The notes beneath the pieces were generated by a model that worked only from the letters and a program-made list of their open reading frames with translations, did not search any database and had not been told where the DNA came from. A stretch of DNA of 64,000 nucleotides from Gossypium raimondii. Taxonomy: Eukaryota > Streptophyta > Magnoliopsida > Malvales > Malvaceae. This document shows positions 1 through 12,470 of this stretch, piece after piece. The stretch is taken from assembly GCF_025698545.1 (NCBI RefSeq), contig NC_068575.1:55127980-55191979 (forward strand), written 5' to 3'. Made by a program: the position numbers and the translations under genes. Position 1 is the stretch's first letter, and every line of letters begins with the position of its first letter.

Positions 1-225
1 TTCACCGGCACTTAGCCTGCTAGGCTTATAGCCTGATTCAGATCACTGGCACGTAGCCTGCTAGGTTTATAACCTGATTCAGATCACCGGCACGTAGCCT
101 GCTAGGTTTATAACCTGATTCAGATCACCGGCACGTAGCCTGCTAGGTTTATAACCTGATTCAGATCACCGGCACGTAGCCTGCTAGACTTAAAGTCTGA
201 ATTAATTCACTGGCACTACATCCGC
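1..225 (+). repeat. 41-bp tandem repeats inside the LTR
   Basis: About five copies of a 41-bp unit that contains GGCACGTAGCCTGCTAGG and ends CTGATTCAGATCAC stand head to tail. The middle copies are almost identical and the outer ones diverge. Such subrepeats are common inside large plant gypsy LTRs. They are not CRISPR: there are no unique spacers and the genome is eukaryotic. Confidence 0.85.
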
Positions 226-1302
226 TAAGCATCGAGCCTGAATACCATGGGTATGAAATTGGTCTTTAACAAAATTCTTTATAAGAAAATCTAGATATTC
301 TTTATATCTCATATAAATCTTTTCAATAATTGTATCTCAAGAAGAATCAATTATTATTCCAATCTTCGTAGCAAACATACATTTGAATAACATCTCTATA
401 GTTCATATCATTAAATTCGGTTCATAGAACTCAATACCGCATTCAATATTATACATATTTTCTTCTATATTATAAGCTTCAACTTATAAAACTCAAAGCA
501 AACATTAACTACATACATATAATTCATGTGATTAATTTCAACTTATCGAGTTTAATACATACATTCGCTAACATACATGTAATCTATTAAATTTCATACA
601 ACTTATAAAATTCAGCATATATATATTCGCTAAATATATATATATAAATAGAATCTATGCAATTTGTTTTAACTTATAAAACTCAAATATACATTAACTA
701 ATACATATATATATATATATATATATACAATTCATACATTATATTTTAACTCATATACTTACAATTATACTAAATAACTATATATGTATATTATTACCTA
801 TTCGATATTTCCATATATATAAATATACTTAACATTTAAACCTTGAAATATGTTCAGAACTTATTCAAAATATACATGTATATTCTTCAATTCCCACAGA
901 GACATTCATTCAAAATTATTAAAGTATATACAATATATATACCCTTAATCAAACTCAAAGATTATACTTATTTATACATATACATATTCGAAAATTAACA
1001 CATATATATACATATAATTTCTTACTTATACTCAATATATATAAGTATTTATTCATATATATACATACTTATTCAATCCAACTTATACCAATATTTGATA
1101 CACATACATATATATATCTTTATATATCTATTCAACATCATGTAAACATATATAACAAACAACATTAACTAAATTCAAACTTTATTCACATATATACATA
1201 CCTATGTTCAATACATCACATACCTATATATATAGTTCCATATCTAAATTATTTACAAGGGCATTGATGTATATATATTTGTGTATTCATACTCATTCAA
1301 CC

Positions 1303-1304
1303 TA

Positions 1305-1355
<51 letters not shown>
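1303..1355 (+). repeat. (CA)n(TA)n compound microsatellite
   Basis: A run of CA dinucleotides passes directly into a run of TA dinucleotides. It lies inside the LTR and is probably variable in length. A shorter TA run lies at about 706-727. Confidence 0.9.
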
Positions 1356-1361
<6 letters not shown>

Positions 1362-2529
1362 ATTTTCATACTTTCCATTCGATTTATATACTTTTAAATT
1401 TTAACTCAACATAAATACATTTGATATTCATACATATAAAATAATTTAATAAAAATTAAATAGCTAATAGACTTACCTCGGACGATGGAAAATCGAAGTC
1501 GGACGATTATTCAACTAATTTGGCTTTCCCGATCTAACTTCAATTTCTTTGGTTCTCGATCTAATTATATTCAAAATAAGATAATTTATTTATTAACACA
1601 TTCAATTTAATCCAAAAACACATAATTTGGCAAATTACTATTTTGCCCCTAATATTTTCACTTTTTGCAATTTACTCCCTGTTGCATAAAACACAATTTA
1701 TACAAAATTTTCCCATACCACACAAGGGTCGAATATTCATGGTTCTCATACAAGTCCACACATTGCATTTATTTCACATTTTAGTCCCCAAAAATTTAAT
1801 TTCACAATTTAGCCCTATTTACTCAATTTCACTAAAAATTCCAATACAAAACATATTAATCTATCACATATCTTTCATTTTTTATCATCAACTATCACAA
1901 AGTCTAAGCATTCATCAATGACACATTTCAAAATCATCAACAATTCACAAAATTAAAACATGGGTTTTGAAGAACACAAAGCAACGATCTCTAAAACATA
2001 AAAATCATCAAAAACCGAACAAAATCCATACCTTAATCAAAGCTTGAAAGTGCCAAATGAAATAAGCTTTAAACCCTTTTATTTTCTCTCCAATTCGGCC
2101 AAAAGATGAAGAACATGGCATTTTAATTTGTTATATTATACATATATTAACCTTATTGTTAATTTACTATATTAACCTTTACTAATATATATATATAAAA
2201 CATATATAATAAGGTTACATTAGTCCTTTGCCATCCACTAACTTACATAGTGGGCTAATTGCATAATAAAACCTCTAAATTATAAAGACAACAACAATTA
2301 GGCACTTTCATATTTAACCACAACATTTTTATTTTATGCGATTTAATCCTTTTATTTAATCAGACACTCAAACGGCGAAATTAAAGCACGAAATTTTCAC
2401 ACTAGTAAATTCACACATAATAAACACAGAAAAAATATATAAAAATATTTTTCTAATTCGGATTTGTGGTCCCGAAACCACTATTCCGATTAGGGTCAAA
2501 ACCGGGTTGTTACATGTTTGACATTGGAA

Positions 2530-2876
2530 ACGAAACATTGGGGTGTTGTTGAAGGCCTTCGACTTGCCTGGTGGAGTGGACAGAGAAGAGTTATTCTTGA
2601 ATTGGATAATATGGACATTGTTAGTATGTTGACCAGTAGTGCTTAGATCGGGGAGTATAACTTGATTCGGGAAGCTCGTACGTGCATGAAGAAAGGAATG
2701 AGAGGTGATTAAACATGTCTACAAGGAAGATAATAAACTTGCTGATGGCTTAGCTTCGGTGGCTTGGGGGTTAGCAGTTGCAATGTTTGGTCTATTACTC
2801 TCCACCTAATGCGATTTTTGATTTCCTATATGCTGATGCTCATGGTTTTGTAACACCAAGAATGATGTTTGCTTAA
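2530..2876 (+). pseudogene. RNase H-like fragment of a LINE (RVT_3 type)
   Basis: Translation gives the signature of the RNase H-like domain found at the 3' end of many plant LINE polyproteins: EGLRLAWWSGQRRVILELDN near the start, then LIREART, and after a frame change KHVYKEDNKLADGLASVAW. The acidic ELDN and the final HVxRExNxxAD-like motif are both recognisable. At least one stop and one frame shift interrupt it, and neither a reverse transcriptase nor an endonuclease domain is next to it. It directly abuts the LTR end at 2514. It is a dead scrap of a non-LTR retroelement, or less likely of a host RNase H-like gene. Confidence 0.6.
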
Positions 2877-2879
2877 TAG

Positions 2880-5800
2880 TTGTTTTATTTCCTATAAGCC
2901 TCTCTTGGGCTTATGCTTTCATGGATTTGGGTTAACCAAGCTGTACTTCACCTACTTTCATTATACTGCAAGCACTAGCTTACCTTGAATTCAAAGCCAA
3001 GTTAAATGGCAAGGCACCATTTTTCTATTTTTCACCTTTTGGAAATTTTTTATTAATTTTTTATTAGCGTGATATTTTAAAATTTTATATAATGGGAAAA
3101 GAGGATAATAATTATTTTTAGATATATTATCATATAATATTATTTTATAATTATCAATTTATTTAAAAAATTATCTTTTTTTTAATTTTAATGCTAGCCC
3201 AACTTATAATAATCCTTTATCCTATTTGGTAGTGAACATAAAATTTGAGATATCCTAAATATTTGATGTCAAATATCCTTTCTACAAATGGAAAAAAGAG
3301 GATAATAATCATTATTAGATATCATTATCATATATTTTTGTTGTATAATTATCAATCTATTTTAAAAAAACATCTTCTCTTTTTTTTTGTATCCTTCAAG
3401 TCTGTTTTACGATTATTGTTCGGGATTCGTGGTTACCCCTCTCAACAATGTCATCTCCAGAGTTTGAACCTATGTCTCCTGTTGAGAATACAATATGCCT
3501 TACTATTACCCCCAACACTTATTAGTAAAAAAATATCTTCTTTTTTTTTTTTAAATTTCAATGTTAGTACAACTTACAGTAACCCTTTATCATATCCAGT
3601 TATGGTAAAATTTAAAATATCCAGTTATGCTCATGGCTTTGATTTCAATATAGTACAAATTAAAAGTTTATTTCAAAACGTATTATTTCAAATGTTTTAA
3701 AATCAAACGATGTTATTGCAAAGCACTAAATTATATTATGTGTAAATCTTTTATATATGTTCTGAATTATTTTATATATAAAAGATGTGAATTAGTTAAA
3801 TCTTTATATATGCATTAAATTACATTATATGCAATTTTTTTTATGAGTTAGTGTTCGCATAAGTGACAGATATTTTTATTTTACAAGCAACCTTAAAAGA
3901 TTGTCATGTGTTTTTTTAACATTGAACTTTTAACATTTTACTATACATCCATAGGACACTTGTCAACCCCTAACATTACTTGTAGAGTCTAAAACCTGCA
4001 ATGACAGTGTATCAAATATTATTTTATATTATATATAATACTAATCAACACCGTTATTAATTAAAGGTAAATAAATTATTTTATAATTATAATCAATACT
4101 ACTATATGCAGCAATTACCTTATTTAAATTTATTTATTTCATAAATTTATGATTAAACTCAAATTATAAATTTTATATCGATTATAATTAATTTATAGCC
4201 CATACACTGTTGGGTAAGAAAATTAATATTTTATATAATAATAATGTATATATGTAAAACCAAATAAAATATTTTTATTAAATAAATAATTAAACTTTCG
4301 AGACTTTATCCAAAAACCTGATGCAAATTAAATCAGATAATGGTGCAAAGAATTTGATTAAAGGCAAATCTAGCCTATAGAATAATGACAAAATATGGTA
4401 TAAAATTGGAGTACTTTGACGTAGTCCATGGCAAACACGAGATGGAAAAATAAGACTGATACAAAATATTACTTCCACACGTTTAATTACTTATTTTTCT
4501 TTTGGATTAGGCTGGGGAGTCTTCAAATAATAGTATTTTTTTCTCTTCTATCTTGAACCATTTTCGTCATCACCATCATTATTCTTTCGACAAACATGTC
4601 ATAAATTTCAATGTCCTACTTTTATCAAAAGTTGATGAATTTTTCTATTCAAGCAGAACTGGAGCCGCTTTCTTAAATAGCCTTAACTGTCTTGAGACTA
4701 TCATAATTCATAATCTAAACTTCCTTGAAAATCCACCCTCTATTTGATCACGCACTATTCCCTGATTGCAGCAGAACTGACATAAATTCTACCAGTACCA
4801 TCAATATTCAAACAGCCGAGGATGGAAATGAAAAAAAAAACACTTAGAAAGAACAGGAAAACGGTACCATCAGTATTCAATAAGGAGAAAAGAATAGGAA
4901 AACTTGGAAAGAAACCAAAACCTTGGTCCCTACCCTTTATTGCTTTTGTTCATTCTAATAATTAGAGATGAGCTGCAAAGTTTCTTGCACAGCTACCTTG
5001 AATTTTCTTGGAAGTTTTTAAGTAGTGAACATGTTGGGCTTGAAATTGGAGACTTTTGGCTTTTTCTCAAAATTTCATTAATCATCATCATTTGCCTTCC
5101 CCAATAAAACTATGTTCCATCTTTATTCACAAAAACCTGTATTCACTGCTCTATTTAATGAGCAAAGCAATGATAGATTGGATGATTGTTGGGTGGACTT
5201 CTTGTTTTTATCCCACCAAAATTAACTATTTCTAATCGCTAATTATTATTAAAATCATTTTGGTAAATTTAACAAAATTAACAATTAAATTTAAAATTAA
5301 AAAACTAAAAAAATTAAATTCTAAATTTAATGAAATTACATTTTAACCATCTATAGAATACTCTCTCGGAAATTCGTTGTCTAAATTAAAAAGATGTTGA
5401 ATAGGTGTGAACGCAGTTGTTATTCCAACTCAAAAATCAGAAAAAGCCTAATTGAGTAACCACGTGCTTTAGACTTTGGGGCTCCATGTTTGATTACTTT
5501 ACTATTTAAACCCTAAACCCTTTTTGTCCCTTAAACCTAACGCATTTCTGTTCCATTTCTTTTTCTATTAAAACATCAAGGTTTGTAATCTTACCATAAA
5601 TAATAATACTATCTAACAATACTATCATGAATCATCTTAACAATATGATCTGTCATTGTGTTTTCCTCTCGAGAAATATGCTGGATAGGATCTGATGGTT
5701 TCTTTTAAGAAGAGTTGAGCTCGAGATTCTAAAAGTATTTTCCTGAATGACATTAGCAGCCTTAAAAAATATCAGATCACTTCAAATATTTTATCTACAA

Positions 5801-6240
5801 TAAGTTTTAAACTGCCCATGATGCCCCAAAATTCAACCTCGGTCACTGTACAATTCCCTAAATATCTGTGAAACCCCATGATCTATCCATCATTTTGATC
5901 CCGCGCTATTTAACTTAATTTTTCTAGGTAATTGATTTTCTTTTTCTCTTTCATGTTGAAAATCTGACCCATTTTGATGGAAAGGCGGACACGCCATTTT
6001 CATGTTTGTGAAAGAAAAGGCCAGTGCACTTAATTAGTCTTTCATTACTTGTTATTTTGGAGATAAATTAGAACAAATCCCGAAAATAATGTGTGGTATA
6101 AGTGGCTCACATGGGTGGGTGAGGATCACTCCATCAACATCATCGTAGCTAAGGGATTAAAACCTTGTATTCTTCCTCTGGTAATACACTGAGCAACAAC
6201 GCGGAAGGAACTTTGAAGATTCTTTTCTCATAATATATAT
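2880..6240. other. AT-rich intergenic DNA, no gene recognised
   Basis: Only short frames without recognisable domains occur here. About 3090-3265 is partly repeated at 3295-3370 and 3540-3625, which looks like a decayed tandem duplication. The second copy is interrupted by the SINE-like segment described separately. The remainder is simple AT-rich DNA with homopolymer runs. Confidence 0.5.
3388..3530 (-). mobile_element. Possible tRNA-derived SINE
   Basis: On the minus strand this segment contains GGTTCAAACTC, matching the B box of an RNA polymerase III promoter, and it ends in a run of A. It is flanked by similar AT-rich stretches (AAAAAAACATCTTCTCTTTT on the left, AAAAAAATATCTTCTTTTTT on the right) that could be target-site duplications. 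A weakly similar stretch occurs near 23160-23225. No clear A box could be fixed. Low confidence. Confidence 0.35.
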
Positions 6241-6241
6241 C

Positions 6242-6247
6242 TTGACT
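6242..6247 (+). promoter_or_regulatory. W-box (TTGACT) upstream of the WRKY gene
   Basis: TTGACT matches the TTGAC[C/T] core bound by WRKY factors. It lies about 790 bp before the WRKY start codon, where WRKY genes are often self- or cross-regulated. A six-base match is expected by chance at this scale, so the functional link is inference. Confidence 0.3.
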
Positions 6248-7027
6248 TTCTCTACCGTTTTTCTTTCTCACTCCAATTTGGGTTTAATTCTAAATTTCAT
6301 CCCTCGATTATATAAAAAAGTAGGAATCTAGTCCTTCCATTTTAATTTGTTAAAATTTAGGTACTATTAGACCTCCTGGTTAAAAATATTAAACAATTCA
6401 TGTGCAATGGATTAGCAAAATTATCAAAAATTGAATTGAATTAAAATCTAACAAAATTGAAGTCTATGTTTTCAAAAAATAAAAAAGGGGTGAGATTTCA
6501 AATTAAACCCTTCAATTTTTATTGTAATTGGTACGTTGTTTGGTGGGGTTTGAATTGGTCAGCAACTCACCTTTTCTATTCTTACTCCTTTTTCTCGACA
6601 CTATAATACTACTACGTCTCCCCACCCTCATTGTGACTATACAAATTTCGCCTCTCACTCAAATTTCCCCCCTCTTTCCACCTCATTTCTTTCCAATATC
6701 CTCTTCCCTTCCGGCCTTACAGATCCTCTTTCTCTTCACCTTTTCTTCATTTATATCTCTCTCTCCCCACCATTTCTCCATTGCTTGTTTATGTCTATCA
6801 GGGAGTTTTTGTTTCTGAGTGTAATTTGGGACTTTTAACTTGTTTTATGTTGTTAGTTTTTGGTTCTTCGTCTTTGTGCAAAACTACAATTACCCCTTCC
6901 ATGATCTAGTGTTGCTCCATTTTTTGTTTCCTTTTGTAGTTGTAACACCTCAAACCAGGTAAAACTATCACCGTTGGGAGTTGAGAGCCGCCTATAGTTT
7001 ACCACATATTTGGGTACATCTGTTTAA

Positions 7028-8704
7028 ATGGAGCAAGGGGCTCTTTTGAATGAGCTGAAAGAGGGGAGGGAGGTGACGAATCTGCTTATGAAGCATCTTC
7101 ATCTTCCTTCGTCTTACCAAACACGCCTAGTCTTGATTGAGAAAATACTCGGTTCCTACGAGAACGCACTTTCAATTCTGAACTGCAATGGTCTTGTGGT
7201 TGAAACTAGGCCCTCACTTAGCACGATGGAATCCCTTCCTTCCATTGACCATAGCAGCCCTGATAAAAGAGATGTGTTTAAAAAGAGGTAAATATAAATA
7301 AAAAAAAAAGACTTACACCGCCATTTCTTTTTTACGGCTTTGTTTAAAAGTGAAGAGAAGGAAATTGATGTATGTTTGAAACATTTTATCCTTTTTCAGG
7401 AAAACGTCGTCCGGGTGGACCGAGCAACTTAGGGTTTGCTCTGGCACCTCATTAGACAATCCTGTTGATGATGGATTTTGCTGGCGAAAGTATGGGCAGA
7501 AAGCTATTCTTGGATCAAATTTTCCCAGGTGACCAAAGTTTTAGTATTTCATGTATAACCCTTTCTTTTTGTTTTTTTAAATAAAGACTGTTGCTTTAAA
7601 ATTACAAGAATCACATTTCATGGCTTATCCAAAGGACACCATTAGTCACGCCATCACATGTAGGTGGGGGAGGGGCGTATAGAGGCATTGAATTGCCAAC
7701 AACAAAGGGATAAAAGAAAAAAGAAAAAAAAGATAACATACTTTAAACTAAGAGGCAGCTTTAGAGAGAGATTGGCTGGGTGGGAAATGGGGATTATATC
7801 TTGTACGTAGTAATTAGTCCTTTTTTTCATCGAATAGAAACGTAAAACCCGAGTACATAGTAGTAAAAGAGGACTTCAAATTTTGTTTTATCTTAGTCCA
7901 AATGTTACATCGTCATATTTAACACTTAGAATACCAACTTTCTTAGCTGACATTATTGAAATGTCTGTAATGTGTCGATAAAGACGCATTACCCTGTTTT
8001 TTATCTGCTTGGAGCTTAGTGTAGTGCACGAATAATCTCTTGTTTTGTATTTTATATAGCTTCTAACATTCAATTTTGCACGTACAATTTTCAGGGGATA
8101 TTATCGATGCACTCATCGCCACTCACAGGGCTGTTTAGCCATTAAGCAAGTTCAAAAATCAAACGACGACCCTACCATCTTTGAGGTGAAATATAAAGGA
8201 AGGCATACTTGCAATCAAACCTCTCACTTTGCTGCTACCTATGTATCAGTGTCAACAGAGTCAGAAAACGAAGGGAACTACTCTCCGAAAAGACAGCACC
8301 AGCTTGAAGTGAAACAAAAGCAAGCACAACAAGCCTTTTCGAGTTTCGGATCGGGGATTAAGGTTAAAACAGAGGACTTGGACAATAGGGAAGACATTTT
8401 CCCTTCATTTCCATTCCCTGTTGAATCAGAACAAGTTAAAAATGGCTCGTTCGTTGAGGCCCTAATGGAAAACGAAATCATGGGAAACCTTTCTCCCGCG
8501 TTTATATCGCCGGCAACATCTGAATCTAACTATTTTTCGATGTCACCGTGTCACATGGGCAGCTTCGAATCTGATCTTACGGATATAATCTCCGCACCAA
8601 CTTCGGTTACTAATTCGCCAATCGGAGACCTGGATATCTCATCACTTGATAAATTGGAATTTGATCCAAGCTTCCCATTTGACAACCCTGAATTCTTCTA
8701 TTGA
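7028..8704 (+). CDS. WRKY transcription factor, group III (WRKY41/53/30 type)
   Basis: Three exons (7028-7287, 7400-7528, 8095-8704) with GT/AG borders give 332 residues. The single WRKY domain has WRKYGQK at residues 115-121 and a C-x7-C-x23-H-x-C zinc finger (C135, C143, H167, C169), which defines group III. The intron that splits the domain falls in the arginine codon after FP, the classic position for this group. The N-terminal 60 residues form the leucine-rich helix seen in group III proteins (ELKEGREVTNLL). The C-terminal half is acidic and Ser/Pro-rich, as in activation regions. Group III factors bind W-boxes in the nucleus and act in salicylate, defence and senescence responses. The start is the first in-frame ATG. 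The gene looks intact; the exact orthologue is not assignable by eye. Confidence 0.93.
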
Positions 8705-9251
8705 TCTAAGCAGAAAAGAAACACACATAAGTAGTGCACTAATTTGTTAGGGTAAAGCTCAGCCAGCATTAGAGAAGACATTGATGAGTGTGACGAGACA
8801 ATAGACAGCAATTTATCTGTCTCAGGTTGAAGCCTGTCTTAATTGGCTTGAGGGTGTTTCTTATATAACGAGAAAAAAGAAAGTTGTAATTTGTAACCTT
8901 CCATCCGTGTAAAATTTTCTTAAATCTTCAATTTACATGTGATAGCGATGTTTTTGTTGATAAATATGTGAAGTAGCCAGATTATTTAACCAGTAAGAAT
9001 TCAGTTCTGATGTAGGATGCCTATTCAGAAGTTTTCGCAACTCAACCATGTATGATGGAATCATCAAAGATTTGACCTTTTTGAACTCTGTCTGTAATTC
9101 AAATATATGAAGTAGCCTAACTAAACAACAGTTTTAGTTTTTACAGCATTTCATTGAATTGTTCAATACATAAATTTGGAAGTTCAAGTTGCCCTAACTT
9201 GAGACCCAAGTTGATACTATCTTCAAGGATTGTTTTGACATCACATTTGAA
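8705..9251. other. WRKY 3' flank and convergent intergenic gap
   Basis: This 547-bp gap separates the WRKY stop codon from the stop codon of the DFR-like gene on the opposite strand, so the two genes are convergent. It should hold both 3' UTRs. AT-rich tracts suitable for polyadenylation are present. No further gene is seen. Confidence 0.5.
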
Positions 9252-10427
9252 CTAAAATCCAGCATCTTTCAGCTTAGTTGAACCCCACACTATTTTTCTA
9301 TCCAGCTTCTCCACAAACCTGAAACCAAGCAGCAGGATTTGTAAATTAGGACTGCTTTACACGTAAAACAATTCAGTATGATAGGTCATTAATGACTTAC
9401 TCATCTGGTATCTGGATATCAGGAAATATCATTCGATAGTGACTCGCAATCTCAGCAGAGCTCAAATATGCGGTAGCGCAAAGGAATCTGCCATTGATAG
9501 ATGGCTTCTCGAGGCAAAAAATATGAGCGTCGCAGACATCTTCAACGTGCAAAATGGGAACTTTCCCCAACAGTTCCTCCAAAAACCTTAGGGTGTTGTA
9601 TACTGCTTTGTTATTTGTGACTTGAGAAGTTCACGCTTCCAGGCATGGTGGAGAGAAGCGTTCCTCCACCCACAAGTCCAAGAGCCAGGCTCACTATTTC
9701 TATCGCACCGTTGTACCTTAGCAGTTCTTTCTCCGAAGCTGTTTTCGAGCTTGCATATGCCTGCCAGTTTTATACCAAACCGTAAAGATTAAGTGCATAC
9801 TGTTTATCTCCATGGATGGTCATGATAAACAAGGATTTTACCATTAAATGGTCGGTGCTGAAGGCGAAAGCAACTCCATGGGAAGTCCAACAAGATTCGT
9901 CCAACTGGTCTTTGAAGCCTTCGCCATCTTCTTTTAAAGGTGATGAGGCTACCACAGAAGCAGTGTAAATGAGTCGCTTCACAGTCCCTGATGTAATGCA
10001 ACACTCCACAATACTCTCCACCCCTGCAACTGCTGCCTCTGTTGTATCTTTGAACTGAATGTCATATTATTAAGTGACAGGAGATAAGACCAATTTGTTC
10101 AAGATGCGTAAATTTTTAAGTGATTAGTTTTTTTTCTTAATAAAAAAATGCTAGAACACATGATTATTCTTATTTAAATCGATAATTTTATTTTGTTTTG
10201 TTGTACTTTTACGAGCTAGTCTCTGCTATTTGACTAATGACAACAAATTCTAATAATCTAATATATATACACAGTATTGTTTTTGAATCTAAAGGGTTAA
10301 CCAGTATCATGAGAATCTTTATTGAAATATCGGGTTCAAGCAATTCTATAAAATTACCACAATAATTCATTTTAGATTCTATGTATAGCATTAGCAATAA
10401 ATGTAAAATATCAGAAACCCTAATTCA

Positions 10428-10814
10428 CAATTGTCTACAATAAGCAAAAAAGATTAAAAAACACTTATTATGGGTTTTCATTAAAGATCAATACAAAATT
10501 GTTACCCTAAGTTAAAAACATATTAAAAACTAATCAAAAGGAAGACCAAACAGAATATACAAGAAATACCCAATACAAAAATAAAAGTATAGAACTAGTT
10601 TTAACAAACGGAAAACACAGAAAAACCATGTTAAAAGAAACGGAGAAGGGAGGAAAACAGAGGAGAAAACAGAAGAGAATGAAAAATAAATAATAATAAA
10701 ATAGATGAAAAATAAATAATAATAAAAAGAAAGTTTAAAAATTTTATATTGATCTTCAATGAAAACCCATAATAATTTTTCTTTTAATCTTTTTTGCTTA
10801 TTATAGACAACTGT
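10428..10814. repeat. Inverted-repeat (MITE-like) insertion in intron 2
   Basis: Two arms of about 70 bp, 10428-10500 and 10742-10814, are near-perfect reverse complements (TTGTCTACAATAAGCAAAAAA pairs with the other end). Between them lie A-rich sequences, including a duplicated AAATAAATAATAATAAAA segment. It lies within the long second intron of the DFR-like gene. No coding capacity. Confidence 0.6.
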
Positions 10815-10839
10815 AAATAAAAATAAAATGAAAAAATTA

Positions 10840-11205
10840 AATTGTTCAAAAAATAAAAGTATAGGGACTAATTTTAACAAATGGAAAATATAGAAAAACT
10901 ATGTTAAAAAATAAAAAGGAAGGAAAATAGAAGGAGAAACAAAAGAGAATGGAAAATAAGGAAAAAATTAAAAAAATAAAAGAAAAGATTAAATTGCTCA
11001 AAACAAAAAAAATATAGGGATCAATTGTATAATTTAACCTAAAATTTTCATTTAAAATGATGATTTAACATGCTACATCAGCTTATTGTTATACTGTTAA
11101 TGGCAATTAACGACTCAGTGACTAAAATGTTACAATACGATAACGTAAGTGACTAAAATGTAACTTGAGATAAACAAAAGTGACTATTTTAATAGTTTAC
11201 CCTTT
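10840..11205. repeat. Partial copy of the 21809-22403 foldback element
   Basis: The right two-thirds match the middle and right arm of the element at 21809-22403: an A/G-rich centre, then ATATAGGGATCAATTGTAT, repeated AGTGACTAAAATGTTACAA, and a terminal AGTTTACCC. The left arm is missing. The copy sits inside intron 2 of the DFR-like gene, and its divergence suggests an old insertion. Confidence 0.7.
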
Positions 11206-11914
11206 CTTTTAAAGCAAAAATGGAAATAAACTTATGCCGACGAGTGGTACTATATTTATATCACACATGAATATTTAATGTATGAATACTTTTTATGGGT
11301 AAATGCGATAATTTAGTGTAAAAATGGAAGCATAAATGTTTTATGTGTAAAATTGTTTAAATATTACATTCTCATTATAGCATTAGAATCGAATTTAAAC
11401 TTTCATCACTACATCATAATATTTTTGTCACCGAATTAAAAATATTATTGACAATAATGAAATAATTCTTAAATGCATTAAATTAATTATTTTTAATTTT
11501 TTCCTTGGTGACAGGATTAAAATATTTAGTAATATCAAATATAGCTTTATTTACGTGGATATATAAATATGCATATGATTAAGGTAATATTAGTAAAAGT
11601 AATATGGAGATTCATGTATTAGGAGTTAGATTGTATTTTATTTTATTTATTCGAAAAATGAGTAAGCTAGTCCTAGTACATTAGATTAAAGGGCAAATTG
11701 ATCTTTTTGTTAAAAATTCCATCCATTTATATCGTTAAAAAGTGGTGTGGTTGATGAAATAACCGGAAAATGATATGTGATGAACCACTTGTTAACAACA
11801 AAAATCAATAAAATTTTTAATAGGACCAGTTAGTTCTTTGATTAACGTACAAGGACTAACTTGTCTATTTTTTAGTAGAGGGATACAATGCAATCTAAGA
11901 CCTCCATGTAGAGT

Positions 11915-12470
11915 TGTCTATGGGTCAGGTTGGGCCCTAACCAAATTCTAGGCCTGATTGATAGGCTCGGGTTGGGCCTAAAATGAGCATAAATTTTTGC
12001 CTGAGCCCGACTTGGATAAAATGCTAAAATTCGGGCCCAGCCCGCTCGTATTAAAATTTTTTATTTTAATTTTTTACATAAAATTTTTTTAAAAATATAA
12101 TACATCAAAAATACTAAAAATATTAAAATAAATGTTTCTCAACCAATTGAAAATAAATTAGAAAATATTTATACTTAAATAACATTAAGATAGATACAAT
12201 TTAATAAGCAAATGCCTCAAAAATAGTAACAAAATTAACAATAAAACAAGAGTTATACAATATCCAAACAATAATAATAAAATAGTAGTAACATAATAGT
12301 GAAATGATAACAAAATAGTAAGAAAACAAAAGTTTTTTTTTTAACAATTCGGGCTAGGCTCAGGCCAAAAAACCTTATTTGAGGTTTGACCCGTTTTCTA
12401 AAAATAATTCTTTTTTACCTAGGCGCATTTTTCAAACCTATATTTTTACTCAAATCCTCAAATCTTTTAC
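11915..12470. repeat. Dispersed repeat with GGGTTGGGCC motifs in intron 2
   Basis: The left part has TGGGTCAGGTTGGGCC-type and GCTCGGGTTGGGCCTAAAA motifs and the right part has GGGCTAGGCTCAGGCC, with an AT-rich centre. This resembles a very common plant dispersed repeat, probably a non-autonomous DNA transposon, but terminal repeats and target duplications are not clear enough to assign a family. Confidence 0.45.

Larger units (their letters stand above)
1..2514 (+). mobile_element. Right part of a gypsy-type LTR (left end outside window)
   Basis: The segment ends with TGTTACA at 2508-2514, preceded by a GC-richer stretch typical of the 3' end of cotton-type gypsy LTRs. It has the same layout as the solo LTR at 53453-63197: short tandem subrepeats, then long AT-rich DNA, then a conserved terminal block. 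No coding domain is visible. No primer-binding site follows 2514, so this is either a right-hand LTR or a solo LTR. The left end and any internal region lie off the window, so it cannot be dated. It is a fossil repeat, and family placement rests on remembered LTR style. Confidence 0.65.

Noticed and set aside
1-225. Regular repeats that resemble a CRISPR array
   Set aside because: There are no spacers between the 41-bp units, and the setting is a plant LTR.
1643-1921. 92-codon frame as a gene
   Set aside because: It lies inside the LTR, has low-complexity composition and no recognisable domain.
8186-8704. Separate 172-residue protein starting at the internal Met
   Set aside because: It is the third exon of the WRKY gene; the zinc finger would be cut in two.
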